In this document: positions 43,687-60,774 of the stretch, in pieces
How positions within the stretch are numbered: position 1 is the stretch's first letter
Layout of the letters: each line of letters begins with the position of its first letter
Assembly (NCBI GenBank): GCA_020536535.1
Contig: JAHLWZ010000842.1
Coordinates: forward strand, 1 to 64,000
Direction of reading: 5' to 3'
Source: Pelomyxa schiedti
Lineage: Eukaryota > Evosea > Pelobiontida > Pelomyxidae
DNA: 64,000 nucleotides
Notes under the pieces: generated by a model
Told to the model about the DNA's origin: nothing
What the model saw: only the letters and a program-made list of their open reading frames with translations
Databases searched by the model: none
Translations under genes and position numbers: made by a program

Positions 43687-45660
43687 GTTAACACAGGAAA
43701 TATTCTGCCCAGAGTCCGTATCGCTGCAGTAATTTCTCAACAGAGGCGTGCATTATTGAATGTGAAGAAGCTGATGTTCTTTCCGAGGAATCCATTGCCT
43801 TTCTGCAGAATAATTTATTTCCTTCCGTAAAAGGTTAAGAGGTTAAAATTGAGTCACTCCCCTAATTTCTTCATTGAAAAAAAAAAAAGATTTCCTTGAG
43901 CAGCACCTCCTTGTTGACCCTGTTCAAGGAAATTTGGAATTGGATTCTGTTGTATGGAGTGCATTAAATGGGGTACTACACTCAGGTCACCTATTTTTTT
44001 TAACATCAACAAAAAGAGTTGTGGTGCTGTTGAAATACCTGACAGCTATGTTCAAGATCAAACAAATACTGTAGGAGTTCCAAATTCCGATCTTATTATT
44101 TTTATTACAAGTGTCCCCAACACTGAAAGTATGTTGTTATTCTCAGATGCCTTAATTGTATGAAAAGCTTATTTTTTTATACCAAGCGGTCCTTGCCTCT
44201 GCCCTTCCCTGTAATTTCCATTGGGATGGAAGTGCTTCTGATTGCTGCTTTGGTAGACCTTTAGCTGCTTCCATCAACATTAGTCCTCATTTTCTCAACA
44301 ATTTATCCCTTTCACTTGCCTCTGTACCAAAGCAAGTCCTCGATACCTCTTCTACAACCATACCTCCACTCAACGAGTCGAATTGTACTTTCAATGAAGA
44401 ATTCAAGAGAGCAGTGAAAGCCATTCTACATGAGATGACCCACGCTCTTGGATTTTCTCCTTTTTTTTATCCCTCTTTTCCTTCACAACCAGCTGTGGTC
44501 TATGACCGTATTGAAAAAAAAACGCCAGGTTGACCAAAACCTCCCTTTTTTTAAACTAAAAACCTTCAGCCGGCAAGCTGTTTGAAGTGCAGGTCCAGTT
44601 GCTGGTCACTCCAAATGTGATTCAATTTGCTAGGAAGCACTATGGTTGTTCTGATTTGAATGGCATGCCCCTTGAGGATTTTGGTAACCAAGACGACGGC
44701 ACAATGGGGGCCCACTGGGAAGCTAATATTGCAGGGGATGAATGTGTGCCTTCTTTATTAATATGTCAATCTCATTTAGTAGATATGGTTGGGGAGTTGA
44801 ATGTGGACATGCGTGTCAGTGGGCTCTCTTTTAGCCTTCTTCAGGACACTGGGTACTATACGGTTCTTTTTGAAAAGTTGGATGATTGGGAATATGGCAA
44901 AGGCCAAGGCTGTGACTTTGTAGAAGGTTTGTGCACAAGCTGGAACACAACATATCAATGCAAACACCGGTACTATTTAGCTATGTTTTTACCCTCTCAC
45001 CTCTCTAGCAACTTGCAGCAATGTACACCAACGAGATTGGGAATAGGAAAATGTGATGTATTCGAGTATCAAGAGGAACTCCCTTTACAATACCAACACT
45101 TTTCCGACCCTCAGTTTGTTCTCCCACTCTTTTTTAATGCAATTTTCTCATTTTTCCCCAAAGTGAAGGTGGCTACGATGCCCTCATGGATTTTTGTCCA
45201 ATTCCCTGGAACTATGAGACAGCACAAACAAGTACTGAGATATGTACTGGCTGCAGTGGCCAAATTCCTCTTGGGTCTTCACTTGGGGCAAAGCACTGTG
45301 CCTCATGTAGGTGCTTTGAATTAGGTTTGAGTGGGAACCCAGTGTGTTTGCCCACAACATGCAAGCAAGGGAAGCTGTTCATCGGCCTCAAGGTAACTAA
45401 TTACAACAACACCCAAAACAAACCAAACCAACCAACAAAAGAACATCACTGTGGAGTGCCCTACACAAGGAGGCCAGGTTACAGTGCCGGGATACCTACT
45501 TTACTGCCCTCCAGTGTGGGAATTGTGCTCGATTCCACAACGCAATATCACCCCTGTTCCAGAAACCACTGAGAACCACAGCCCCACAACACAACTCACC
45601 CTCCTGCTGCTGTTGGTAGCACTTTTGTCACATATGTTTATGCCACTCTCAAGTACCTAG
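43687..45660 (+). CDS. Leishmanolysin-like zinc metalloprotease (M8), probably membrane-anchored
   Basis: The catalytic exon carries ILHEMTHALGFSPFFYP, the HExxH zinc motif and the following Gly of M8 peptidases. After an intron come LLVTPNVIQFARKHYGC, MPLEDFGNQDDGTMGAHWEANIAGDEC (third zinc His in HWE) and SLLQDTGYYTV. Several Cys pairs follow in the C-terminal domain. A hydrophobic C-terminus after a Thr/Ser-rich stretch (TQLTLLLLLVALLSHMFM) looks like a GPI-anchor signal. The N-terminal pro-region has SPYRCSNFSTEACIIEC. The 5' end, including any signal peptide, is unresolved. Confidence 0.78.
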
Positions 45661-45788
45661 ACTCAAAACCAGTTTACAACAACAAGTAAAAACAAATCTT
45701 TCTATCCTAAAAAGTGCTCACCACATTTCCCCCTTCGTCGTAAGAGATTTGGAAATTAAACGGTCACCGAGAAGCGTAACAACGCAAA

Positions 45789-48700
45789 ATGGCCAATGCC
45801 CTGGTGCGAGATCTGTTCGTGGGCGTAATGAGGCAGTTTTTTGTGGTCGACGAGGCTCTCAATTCGTCGCTGTCATCTGCCTCTGGTTTCTTCTTTTTTT
45901 TCATTTTCTCGACTTTCCTTCTTTCGCCTCTCGGTTTGTTTTTGCATTGCATTTGCATTTTCTCTTTGTCTATGGGCGTTTTCGTGAATCTCTGCTCTGT
46001 GCAACTGGAATTCCTTGTACTTGGTCATTGACTTCTATTGAGGGGATTTATGTTTCGAAAATATGAATGTGGCTCCATCGGCGCTGAATGCTCTTGAACT
46101 CCCTTTGTGCGTTCACAATGGTTGGTTTCTTTTGTGATGCGAAATACCATGGATTCAATACTTGTGAAAAGGTACATTGCAGAAAATGCAGTTATTGATT
46201 CCTTGGAACAAATTATTCTTGGAACCAGTTCATGTAAAAGCCTCTGGGCTTCATGTGACTCTGGGACCTCCACCAGATGTACATTCCACACTGTTTGATG
46301 AAAACTGAACAACCAAACATATGCCAGCTTTCTGAAAAGGAGGAACAAGAAAGATATCTTAGAGAAAAGAGGCACACATTGGACAAATTTGAGAAGAGCC
46401 TTCAGCAAGGCACAGTTTTTGTTGATAAACCAAGTTTCACTGGTTATCTACTTTTGTTCTTTCTTGATTTCACCTCTTGTCCCTGTACATACAGGCAGTT
46501 TCTTAGAAAAACTGATCGACAAACTACTCTCCAATGTTCAAATTTACATAGAAGATGTCAACATTTGTTATAAAGATACAAATGATGTAGGGTATCCTTC
46601 ACACCTTCAACAATACTCTAATGTATTCAAGAACACATTATTTCTTGGGTTCTCACTGGACCATGTTGCAATTCAATCAACTGGTCCAGATTGGATTTCA
46701 CACTCAAATTGCATATCTGGTCCAAAGTATAAGGTCTATGCAAACTTTTTTTCACATTGTCTGACATTGTTAGTTAGTGGACTTGACTGGATTGAGATTT
46801 TACGGCCCTCCTCAAGTATAACAAAAGTCAGTAGTAACACTAATAGTTGCAGAATGCAGATGGCTCTAGTTTTGCATATTTTAATGAACCCTTATCCACT
46901 CAACTTAAGGTTTTTGCTCTTTTCCATTTCACAAATGAGAACTCCTTTCAGGTGGTATGGAATACAGTTTCTACAAGGAGCACACCAAAAATTTCCTTGC
47001 AGTCATCTTGTGATGAGGTTTCCACTTCCGTTATTCAACTTGTAACAATTCTCTAAAAGATCACTGTATGTGTTGGTCACACACAATGGATTTCTATAAC
47101 CAAATTGATCCAAAAATTTACCCACTACCCATGTAAACAAGTATTCACACTTTCTATAACTATTTCTAATATCTTCTTTAGTTTGCAGCTCAAAAACCTA
47201 AGGTGAGCCCAAAGGAGGATCCAAAAGCGTGGTGGAAGTATGCTGGTACTATTCCTTTCCCTTTGAAATTATGCCCTGAAATTCCTCCAGGTAATTATGT
47301 ACTCAATGAATATCGGAAACAACATTGGCACCTCTCCTGGGCAACTTTAGCAGAGAGACGAGATACCAGAAAAGAGTATATTCACTTATACAAAAAGAGT
47401 AAACTCCATGGGGGAGTATGTAACCATTTCTAAATAAGGAGCCTAATGTTTTTGCAGCAATCTTCCTTATCAGAAGAGGAAAAAACCCACTTGGCTGCAC
47501 TTGATGAAAGACTTGATATCAGTGACATCATCTTGTAGCCAGCTATACTAAAAGCTTTTATTAACAGAAGACTTAGGTATCGATCAATTGTTATGTCAGA
47601 AATAGTGGCCTCACATATTGGAGTTCACTCTCCCTCACAATCAAGGACACCTGGATTACTTGATGCACTTTGTTTACCAAAGGTTTAGCCCTTAGTGAAG
47701 GAACATAAATTGAAATCAACGATATAGTTTCTGAGTTCAAAACTGGTTGGTGGAAACCTTGAAGCAACCCTTACCTCAGAAGCTCTCGAAAATATATGTA
47801 CAGAGTTTGGATATCAACATACAAAGACCATGACTGAAGTGGCACAAGAGCATTTTTTCCCCCATTGTTCACTCATGTTATAGATGTACTTTGGATTAAA
47901 ACTTCAAATCAAGCAGATTACTCTCTCCTTGAGAGATGGTGGAGCCAACATTGTTCAGAGTAAAATATCTGGTTTTGATTTTTCAGTTCTCTCTTCATGC
48001 AAAAAAATATTCTCTGTGGGTACCTCATGTGTTTGCATTATTGATTGATGTCTCCACCCAAAGATGTCTCTGTGTATTGAGAGTGGAGAGATTATGGATA
48101 GCTCTACTACAGACCCTATGTTTAGGCACATTGTAAAATCTATTTCTCTTTTCATACCTTAATTGTGTGTAGTTTTCATCTTCAACATCCACAAGACCAC
48201 TTCTGCTCCTTGATTTTGAAAGAGCGGAAGAAAATAGTAATCAATTTCAAATGAGTTTGAACATTCAAAAAGAATTCGAAGTTTGCTTACCTTTCCCATT
48301 CCTGCAGAAAATTGGTTAGTATAAATTCCTCTTATCCTTTGTTTCTTACATCAAAATAGTGACCTTTTTCCCTCTCCCTTATTCACTCTGTTGCGCCAAA
48401 GGGGCACTTACAAATGTGAAGTCTATGCTTGGATTGAACTCAACATCTCCACTAGTTACACAAGTTTTTCAGATTACAACAGTGGTATGGCTGCTTGATA
48501 CTTGTCCCCCTCTTTACCTGCCCTCAGGGTGCATCCCTCACAATCCCACTGGGCCCAAATCACCCAGATACAGTTTTTCTTGTACTATCCATTGATTCAT
48601 TTACTATGCATCCACAAAATCCTGGGTCAATAGAAATCTTTTCTTGTGGAGATCTAACCTTACAAAAAGATATCAGCTCGCCATTGGGGGTATCACTGCT

Positions 48701-51700
48701 TACTTACAAGGGATTAAAACAGAGCAACAATATGTACTGTACCCATTTGGTGCTACATCCTCTTTGATACCATGCTTAGAAAGTTATTCAACCTTTTGGA
48801 TTTGATGTGTCAATTACCACAGACATTTCTGACAAAACATTGCCCAAGATTGTGTATGCATAAAATATTGTTAGAAAAGCCCAAACCATGTACCAGGGTA
48901 AAGGCAGGAATACCCCATATGAATATCCTTGTTGCAAGCGAAACACTTGTACACATAAAGCTGCTGAAATCAAAACTGAGTGATTTCATTTCTTTAGTTA
49001 CAGGGCAGGTGAATCCCTTAAAACTCCCTGTCAACTTCCAGTCTTCTGAAAGGCCGATAATAGACTTTTTCCACACAGAAACTGATCTCATGTAAGTTCC
49101 CATTTAGTCAGCTCTTGGAAACCCATCAGTAGAGCCAAGCTGGTTGCAAATCTTTCTTGTGAGCTCATCTCTCTGACAGTATCTGAACATGGCACCCCAC
49201 TTGCAAAAGTTTGTATGGGATTTCGATCATTTTTTAACTTGAATGGCAGATCTTTTTTTACAATCTTGGCACACAGCTTGAAACAAATACACACTTCAGT
49301 TTCTGTCACCTGTTGATAAAATTATCAAATATTGATGCTGTTGACTGCACCGCAGAATCGAAAGGATTGAAGAATCCTTTTATTATAACAACAGCCCCTC
49401 CAGTCCCCATGGAACCTTTCCTTACCATAGAGGTCATTCCTAAGGTTTAATTCTTTTTCCCTAAAAGCTAGAAATCCGAATTAAACATAATGATACAAGT
49501 TACAGACAGATGCAACCCATATGAAGGCACTCATACATCCACTTTTATTTAGAATCAACCCAGAGAACTTTTCTTCACTGATCTCAATGTTCACAAAAAT
49601 GTGAGCCCTTTTTTTCCTTCCTCCAAGTGAAAAGTTATTTGCCTCAGGTGGTTATCGGGACTGTCAAATATAACTGGTTCCTTCCTTATGTACCTGCTGG
49701 GACCTAAGCTTCAAGTACTAAGTTAATTCATTGCTTCACCATTTTCATATTTGTAGATTGATGCTACAGTGACCCGACTGGGTGTGATTGTCAATAATAA
49801 GCTGGATAAGGACCTTGAATTCTCTTTAGAGTGCACTGTCCTTCAAATACGGAAAAATCGAGACTCACTCATGCTGCAAGTATTGAAATTCAAATGCTCA
49901 TTTTCATTCACTCTAACTAAAAGAAAAGGGTACAACCCAGTGCTTGTCTTTGTTGGATTACCAGTCTTTAGAGGAGCCTCCAGTATCAGTACTAATGTAT
50001 GGGAATGGAGATTTCCTCGCTAATTCACAGTAGAATTATGGAAGAACCTGTCATAGTTTGGAGTCTCCAATTTCATCCTCATGAAAAACCTATTTTTGAT
50101 ATCAAACCCAATTATTAAATTACAATTACTGACAAAACGTGTAATACTCTCCTTAACTATCAAAATGCCAATCTTCAGCGTGTAAGACTTTTTGCTGGGC
50201 TACCATTCATAAACAAAATCCTGTAAATGGCGTTCCCTACCTAAAACCAATTCACCATGCAACAGCCACATTATAACTACTGGTCCATTGATTCAGCAGT
50301 ATATTAGCGGAAAGCAGATTTCAAAAACCACTGGGACTGTAGAACCCAAAGACAACAAACCAAAATTCAGTTATTCCTCCGATTCCTCATTTATGTAGCT
50401 AATCCCTTTAAAACAAGGCGCTCATGTGACAGTGCAAGCTCCAGAAATCATCATTCCCAAGTACACAGGTTCAAAGGATAGCCTGATTATTGAACTGGGA
50501 ACACTTTCACTTACCAATAGTCTGACTCCAACATTTCATAAACTTTCTGCCTCTGTTGAGCACATGTCGATGAGAACGATAATACATAATTCTCCTGCAT
50601 CTGTCATAGAGGGACTTCACTTTACTCTTACCATTGAGACAAGAGGTCAGTCTGACGCTGATAATCCTTTCAAAAAGGTGCAAAGACTTCCATTCTTACT
50701 CAAGGTTAACATGGATAGATTGTTGTCGTTCTATCTCCAATTTACTGCCACGTATCTGAAGTACAGTATCTCTTCTTTGTGAGTCAATGGACTCCCATGC
50801 TACAAGGACTTAAAAAGTTTCTCTTGAGCAATACTGATATGGCACGAATTGTAACTGCAGCTTTGTCTCAAGCGAATTCAGGCACCCACAAAGGTTGAGA
50901 GTGTAATAAAAGTGAACAAACTGATTCCTTTAGACTATGGTGAAAACTTCAATCTGGCAGAATTCCAGCAAATGGAGAAAGGAAATGTTGAGTTTCAGTT
51001 GAATCTTGATGTGCCAAAAATAAGCTTTGCTCTGTTGCGCAGGAATGGATCAAGGTAACACCACTTGCCATACAAATTTTCTGAGAATTGTATCAGTAAA
51101 GCCTCTGATTTGCTGGCAACCTATGAGATTATTAATATGTCAATGAAGGTGTCTAAAACTGTAGAGCACTTTATATGCGTAAGCCGAAGTCGTTGTAGTA
51201 AAGACCTGATTAGCCCAGGTTGGTGCTGTAATTCAAGCAATACAGTTCAGTGATTCTCGGGAAGATTCGCACTGTGCACTACAAGTATTCTCACAGTTCC
51301 TTGTGGTATCACTAATTTTATGATTACAGGACTATTTCTCTTGTCAGAATGAAACAAGTGCCCTTACAGTAGAATTCATACAGGAACTGAAGACTGGTGT
51401 ACGTGCATGCTCAATTTTACTTGATTCCCCCACATTTGTTGTTCTACCTTCAATGCTTTCAGAAGTCAAGGTACATTCAATTCTGGAACGGAGAGAAATT
51501 CATTATGCACACCAGGCTTTTGCATCTAAAGCTCATCTGATTAAAAACCAAATCCTTTCGGAACCAGAACGGACACTCGATTCCCCCAAATTAACCTCAG
51601 AGGCGACTGACCCAAGTCTGATCCCTGGCTTTTTCCAATTTCTCAATTTCCTTCACTTCAGATCCATTTCCTGCAATCTATTTTATGTTTACAGTTAACA

Positions 51701-54700
51701 ACCTGGAAGTCATTTTCCTACAGGATGAAACTAACTGCGACTCGCAATGCATCAGTTTCCATGCATCTGCCATTATCAAAGTACCCCTTTTCATTGCCTT
51801 ACTAATAAAACCAATGCTCCAACCAAAAGACTTGTGGTGATTTAAGACATATCTTGAAAACATTTGACATGCAAATCAACCAGGCTGATATGGTTGTATT
51901 CAGACTTTTTGCAGGCAAAAGAGTACCTGCCAGACCCATGCATCAGAAAATATCTCACCTGCTATATAACAGGAAGCAAAATCCAGGACAAGCAATGTGT
52001 TGAAACCAGTGGATTGTCATGTTAAGTATACTCGCACACCAGCCATAAATGAGGGACTTGTGAGTCTTGAACCTGTTGAACTTTACTTTTCATACATGGA
52101 TCTTGTGCTTATGACCCAAGTGTTCGAATCTCTACAGAGCACAGTTTTTCCAACCTATCGAAAACCAATCAAAGCTGTACAATCTGCAATGAGGTCATAC
52201 CACCTCCAAACTCACTCAACTACAAGCAGAGAGGTAAAACAAAGAAAACAAACCTGGGAAAAATTAAAAAAAAAAGTTCACAGTTAAGTGCGTGTACTGC
52301 TGCTTGACAATCATCAATGACTTCAAAGGAAGAGATACCCCCCTGTTTGAGCTTAGAGCAAACAATGTTCTATCCCGCGTCACTGACTGGGACACCTATG
52401 TAAGACTTTATAAAATCAATCATGTTTGATGGGCCCTTTATTCCTTTTAGCCACAATTTTCGTCAGAACTACTTCTTGCAATTGACTTTTTCAACAACAA
52501 CTTGATGTGCTATGAACCCTTTGTGGAGCACTACTTTTTCAAATTTAAGGTCACATGCCTCTGACCCCCTGACCCCATTAATAATTTCTAGTTTGGTAGG
52601 ACCCCACAGTGTAAATTGATGTGCCTGATCGAGAGTCCTGAAGTTCTCAATATTAATTTTTCTCAAGCAATGGTCAGTATTTTCGTGTCCACTATCTTTA
52701 CTCTGGTTGAGGATTACTACAACAGATTATTTTCAGCTCAATGTAGCTCTTCACTTCAGTTTCTCAAATAAGAATCAAAACAGATTCAGAAGTGGCAACG
52801 ACTTCGTCAAATTTTCATCCATTGAATATTTTGAACAAAACTGGGGTGTCCTGCTCATATTTCGCTCCTCACAGTGATGATGTAGAGAGCCCACCAGAGC
52901 TTGTTCTAACTCAAGATAAAATACTACCTCTTTCGCAGTGCGGGACTTCTATGAAGGTTAATCCCCTTGAAAAGTAATTGCAAAAAAAAGGTAATTCTAG
53001 AACATTTCTCCCTTGTAGGCAGGTAGAAACTTAATCACTGGTTATCAATTGGCCACAGTGGTGGTTGGTGCATTCACACAGAAGGAAATCAACATAGATC
53101 GACTTGGCATTGAAGGGAGACCTCTCCCTGATAGCTCATGGTTAATTTCAGAGGTATACAATCACATTTGACACCTAAGATAAAATCTGGCACAAGGTTA
53201 AGTGGACTGATGATGGAAGCAAATTACTTGTTCTTAGATCTTCGGTGATGCTCAGAAACTGTACCACAATGGAGATTGCAGTGTGCCTGCGTAACACTAC
53301 AGGAAAATCAGAGCTTATCCTGGGTTAGTTCTATTGCTTTCCAGCTGTACAAGGCCACAACTGACTATTTCACAGCACCTGATGAAGAGTCTCCAATCCC
53401 TTTGCAATTCTCTTCAAGAGGGTTAGTTTCTGCACGTAATTCTGCCAAATTCCGTTATTTCGAACCTCAATTGAAGATTGAATCTCTCAAGCCTCACAAT
53501 GTAAGATAAGCATATTAATTCTCCTTACCTTTTTGCAGGGTGTCCACTGTTCAATTTGCAGTGACGCCTCACTATCTAATCAGTACTTGGTCGTGATTGT
53601 TGAACAAGAAGAGAAAATAAGGTAAAGTCAAAGGAGATAGACCCATTTATTCTTACATTTACACAGTAAAGGACTACTGCCTTTTTATTTGTCCACGATA
53701 ACTTTCTATGCTCCTATCACTATTGTAAATGCGCTACCCTATCCTTTTAGTGTCGCTGGGGTGTGTCCCTTTTTCTCAGTACTTCCGTTTAATTGTGTTC
53801 AGCCAGAGGATTCGGGTTTATGTTTCACTGTGGAGAGTGACAGCTGTAAGCCTATTTTTGACCATAATGTCAACTACAACTTAGTTTTACGTATCTCAGG
53901 ATTGCCAGGTCAATTTTAATCCTTTACTTACGTTGTTTCAACTCAATCAAGGTTTCAAGGAGACCAAATTAAAATTGAAAACCAGGCAATGTTCCATAAA
54001 CCATACTGAAAAACTACTTTTCTGTGACAAGTTTGACCAAAAGATGCCCATTTTCATTGATGTCAAGTATCTTTCTCATTTTTGGTGGAACTCTTTTCTA
54101 ACAACACTGCTCAGTTGTGATAAAGGACTTGTTCTAACTTTCTATTCACCATGTTGGATTATAAACAACAGTGAATTGCCAATATGGTGTCAGCCCGTAC
54201 CTTGTCGCTCTGGTCTTTGTGCACCCGGTCAAGGTATCATACCATTTCAAATATATTTCTTGCCTAATTTCCACAGTGAGCGCATTATCCACATCTCCAT
54301 TGCTATATTCTGAAAAGAAATTAGCTCTGAGGCTTGTCTAATTCCATAGCCACATCCATTAACTTGTTCATAGGACCCAAGATGGATTGCACTGGTCCAA
54401 AGTTTGTAACAAAGACTAACAGCAGCGATCAAAATAATCCTACCATTTTCTTCCAAGGGTTTTTCTGTTGAATCTCTGGGTGTTGGAGGGGTCGTGCAAA
54501 TCCTTGGCCATGTTGGGCATGCATATACTCTCAAAGTCACAGTTCAACCTGGATTGGGATCGGTTCGTCTTTCCAAAGTGTTTGCTGCACTCACAATTTC
54601 CTTCAGTTCTACAGAACAAAGATAGTCACTTTATTTTCACAGTTTATGCTTAGTAATGCTATGGCTTTGCCTCTACTTTGGTCGCAACCATGCACCCATG

Positions 54701-57700
54701 GAAACACTCATACTGGTGTAATACTTCCAGGAGAGAAGCAACCGTTCCACTTTATGCAAACAGGACCCAAAGTTTTGTCTATTAAAGCTGACGCCCGCAA
54801 TACCCTTTGGTTTCTTCCTCCACTTCTTATCCTCTAGTTAAGAGCTTAGGTCTGGAGTGTTCTCTATATCACATGTAGGAGAGTTTTCCGTGAAATGCCG
54901 ATCTGAAAAGAGCACAGGTACACGTTCGAAATCCACCATTCTACATTGACCAGAGCTTTGTAAAGCCGAAGACTACTATATACATGTTGAAGTGAATGAC
55001 GACTCTGAGTGCACAAGTGTTTTACTTTCAGAGCAGAACCCAGAAACTCCTAATTTTGTCATTGAAAATGATACTTCATTGGATCTGGATTTTCAACAAA
55101 AAGTTACTTTTCAATCACCTACCTTCTCGGCTCTTACTTTTAAACCAGAAAACCACTGTTGATCCCCTACATCTTCCAACCAAAACTGCCGCGATGTATG
55201 TATGGGATGAACCTCTTGGTGATATGAATCTCTTAGTCTCATGTGAGGCAGTGAAATCACCCCTTTCTTTTAATATACAGAAAATCAAAGCGTTTGATGT
55301 AGTCAATATCAAGGTTTTTTCCACTTTCACAGCCACTTCTAACTTCAATCAGGGTATTGCTCCAATTTACCCATTTGTCAAGATGGAAGGTGTCACCAGA
55401 GTTTTTGTTTTAACACACACAAATGCTCGGTACAATAGTGATACTGCCGACGAACCAAAAAAGGTACATCGTTCTGTCACATATTTGACTGAAATTCCTA
55501 ATAGACTGGTGAAGTGCGTAACTTTACTATTTCCGTCCAATTGGCAGGTTTGGGGATATCAGTGATTTCTAAAACTCCGAAGGTACTCTTCAAATTACTA
55601 GGGTCCATCTGATTTTTTTTTGCAGGAAATATTATTTTGCAGTTTGAGTCGAATTCATTGTGCTGTGGAAGCACTGCCTAGAGAATTTGAGTTTGAACTG
55701 CAAGTGGCGGCACTCCAGGTTTCAAATTAAATTTATTTTTCCTTTGTTTTCCCAACAAATGAAGGTGGATAATCAAGATCCTGAGGCAGAATTCCCAGTG
55801 GTACTCAGATCTATTCTTCGAGATCAGAAAAAACCGGCAGTTCATGTCAGTTTTGTGAAGTCAACTCAATATCATATCCTTGCACTAAGTTAATTCTAAC
55901 ACAAGTTGCACAAACATATCCTTAACTTTATGGAAGCAAAATTGACTATTTCAGCTACTTCTCCATTTTATTACAAGAAATGGAGTTAAATATTGAGACA
56001 CACTTCATTGATTCTATCCTTCAATTCTACCAGTCGTTACCCTTTCAAGATATAAGAGGAATTTCACCACAACAGTACATTTCCAAATTTCTGACTTGAT
56101 AAATAACTTCGCTAAGGTCTTCATTTTTGACTGCCCCTAAAATGATTTATTTTAAGCTTTTATTTCTGCAGCCTATCAAAGTGTATCTAACGTTGTCCTG
56201 GTCCTCTGATACGCACTTAGGAATCAAGTAAACATTATGGGCCAAGTGGGCAACTAATAATTTTTTATAGAAACAATCCTCTCATTGCCGTTTTTCAAAC
56301 TGTGAGTAGTGCTGTGGCTAATGTTGACCATGCACCAGTGTGCCTCAACGCCCTTCTGCTAGATCACCCTTTCTGTCGTCGGAATAGACTTTACAGTCTC
56401 ATTCGGACACATTATACACGTCAACTTTTAGCTGAGTTTTATAAGATAATTGGCTCCTCCGATTTACTTGGTAATCCTGTAGGCCTATTTACTAATCTTT
56501 CCACTGGTTTGTCTTGAAATATTTATTCTTCCATATCCACTTGTTTTAGGGGTAATGGACTTCTTTTATGAACCAGCTCAAGGTCTTGTTACTTCTCCTC
56601 AGGCCTTTGGTGTAGGATTAGCCAAGGTTTAATGTATGTTTGTATTGCAACCACTAAGTATTTTTTTTAGGGGTCCAAAAGTTTGGTAAAAAATACCGTC
56701 TATGGCCTTTTCAACTCCCTCAGCAAGGTGACGGGTGCTCTTGGAAAAGGTGCTACCCCCTCTTTTGCAAGCAAGAGCGCTTACAACTGTAGGTGTGGCC
56801 GCATTATCAATGGATGATGACTATCTTGCCAAAAGGAGAGTCAACAGAAAGAAAAAGCCGAAAAATATTGGGGATGGTACCGTTCAAGGTATTTTCATTT
56901 CCATAAAAAAAGCGCTTCATATTTCAAAGGTGTCAAACAACTTGGCTCTGGAGTCCTTCTTGGTATTACTGGAGTTGTGGTGAGGAGAACTTACTTGGTT
57001 TCCCTTTTCCAACCATAATGTAAACCAGAACAAACCGGTGGCTGGAGCGGCAAAAGGTGGTGCAATTGGTTTTGCCAAAGGTGTTGGCCAAGGGATTGTA
57101 GGGTACATAATTTTTGCAATCCTAACTTCGCCTTAATTGACTTTTTAGAGTGGCTGTGAAGCCTGTTGCTGGAATCTTCGATCTTGCTTCTCAGGTACAT
57201 AAGCTGGCGATTCTTCTTTATACTATTATGCTAAGTGTATTGTTCCTTTTATAGACCACGGCAGGAATAGGCAACACAGCACTGCTTCTTGACAAGAAAG
57301 TTCACGAGGGACGTATTCGCAAATTTCCACGTCTCTTTGGTCCCAACGGGCAACTCCTGGTTGATATACTTCACACAATAAAACTCTAAAATGATACGTT
57401 TTATCAGGAATATCACGAAATTGAAGCAGAAGGTGCTGCACTGCTGCTTCAAACCAAATTTTCGAATACTGACACGTACGTGCACCACACAATTGTGAGC
57501 AAGGCTCGAATGGTGTTACTCACAAGCAACCGGCTTCTCGTACTAAGTGTTCCATCCCATAGTGTCTTGGAGCAGATACCCTACACTGGTTATTCTATTG
57601 TTGAAATAAGTTCAAAGCCTAATGTTTTCGCAGATGTTGCCCAGTGGGACCTGGTAGAGGGAGGCATTAAAGTATTCCTCAAGAAAGGAGAGACGATAAT

Positions 57701-57848
57701 CCTTGCTGCTACAGACCCAGCTATTCTAATGCTGCTCTATACCAAAATTATTGCCTGTGCCAGAGGGTTTGTCCCCATCTCAAATTCCGAACCTCACTCA
57801 CTTCGAAACTCACAAAGGTTTTCCGGCCTGGTTGTAAAGAAAAGTTGA
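45789..57848 (+). CDS. VPS13: VPS13-family bridge-like lipid transfer protein
   Basis: A 12-kb gene broken by dozens of short introns. The N-terminus (MANALVRDLFVGVMRQFF, then MNVAPSALNALELPLCVHNG) is a Chorein_N start. Downstream come IYIEDVNICYKD, PKEDPKAWWKYAG, and HLSWATLAERRDTRKEYIHLYKK, all typical of the VPS13 N-terminal third. The VAB/SHR-like part lies around 53500-55600 (SLSTITFYAPITIVNALPYPFSV; LVLTFYSPCWIINNSELPI). The ATG_C and PH-like end is clear: SDLLGNPVGLFTNLSTG, VMDFFYEPAQGLVTSP, FGVGLAKGSKSLVKNTVYGLFNS, AVKPVAGIFDLASQTTAGI, then LFGPNGQLLEY and a PH-like tail. It moves lipids in bulk between organelles at contact sites. The length fits about 3000 residues. Confidence 0.9.
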
Positions 57849-57975
57849 CCTGAACTTGGTTACACGCGAAGTAAAAACAAGTGCTGTAAATGGTAGACTA
57901 GAATAAAACTCCACTTATTTTGTTGGTCTTGTCCCCACCCTTTTTGTGGATGAGTGTATACATTGGATAGGAGAG

Positions 57976-60641
<2,666 letters not shown>

Positions 60642-60774
60642 TTGGACCTTTTTTTTGGAGAAAAATGCAGGAAATAGATAACTCTTTGTTTTTATTGACT
60701 ACTACAAGCATCAATCACATCCACTCACCCCCACTCGCAGTCAAGTTCCCACTCCCGGCCCCACTCCACTCCCC

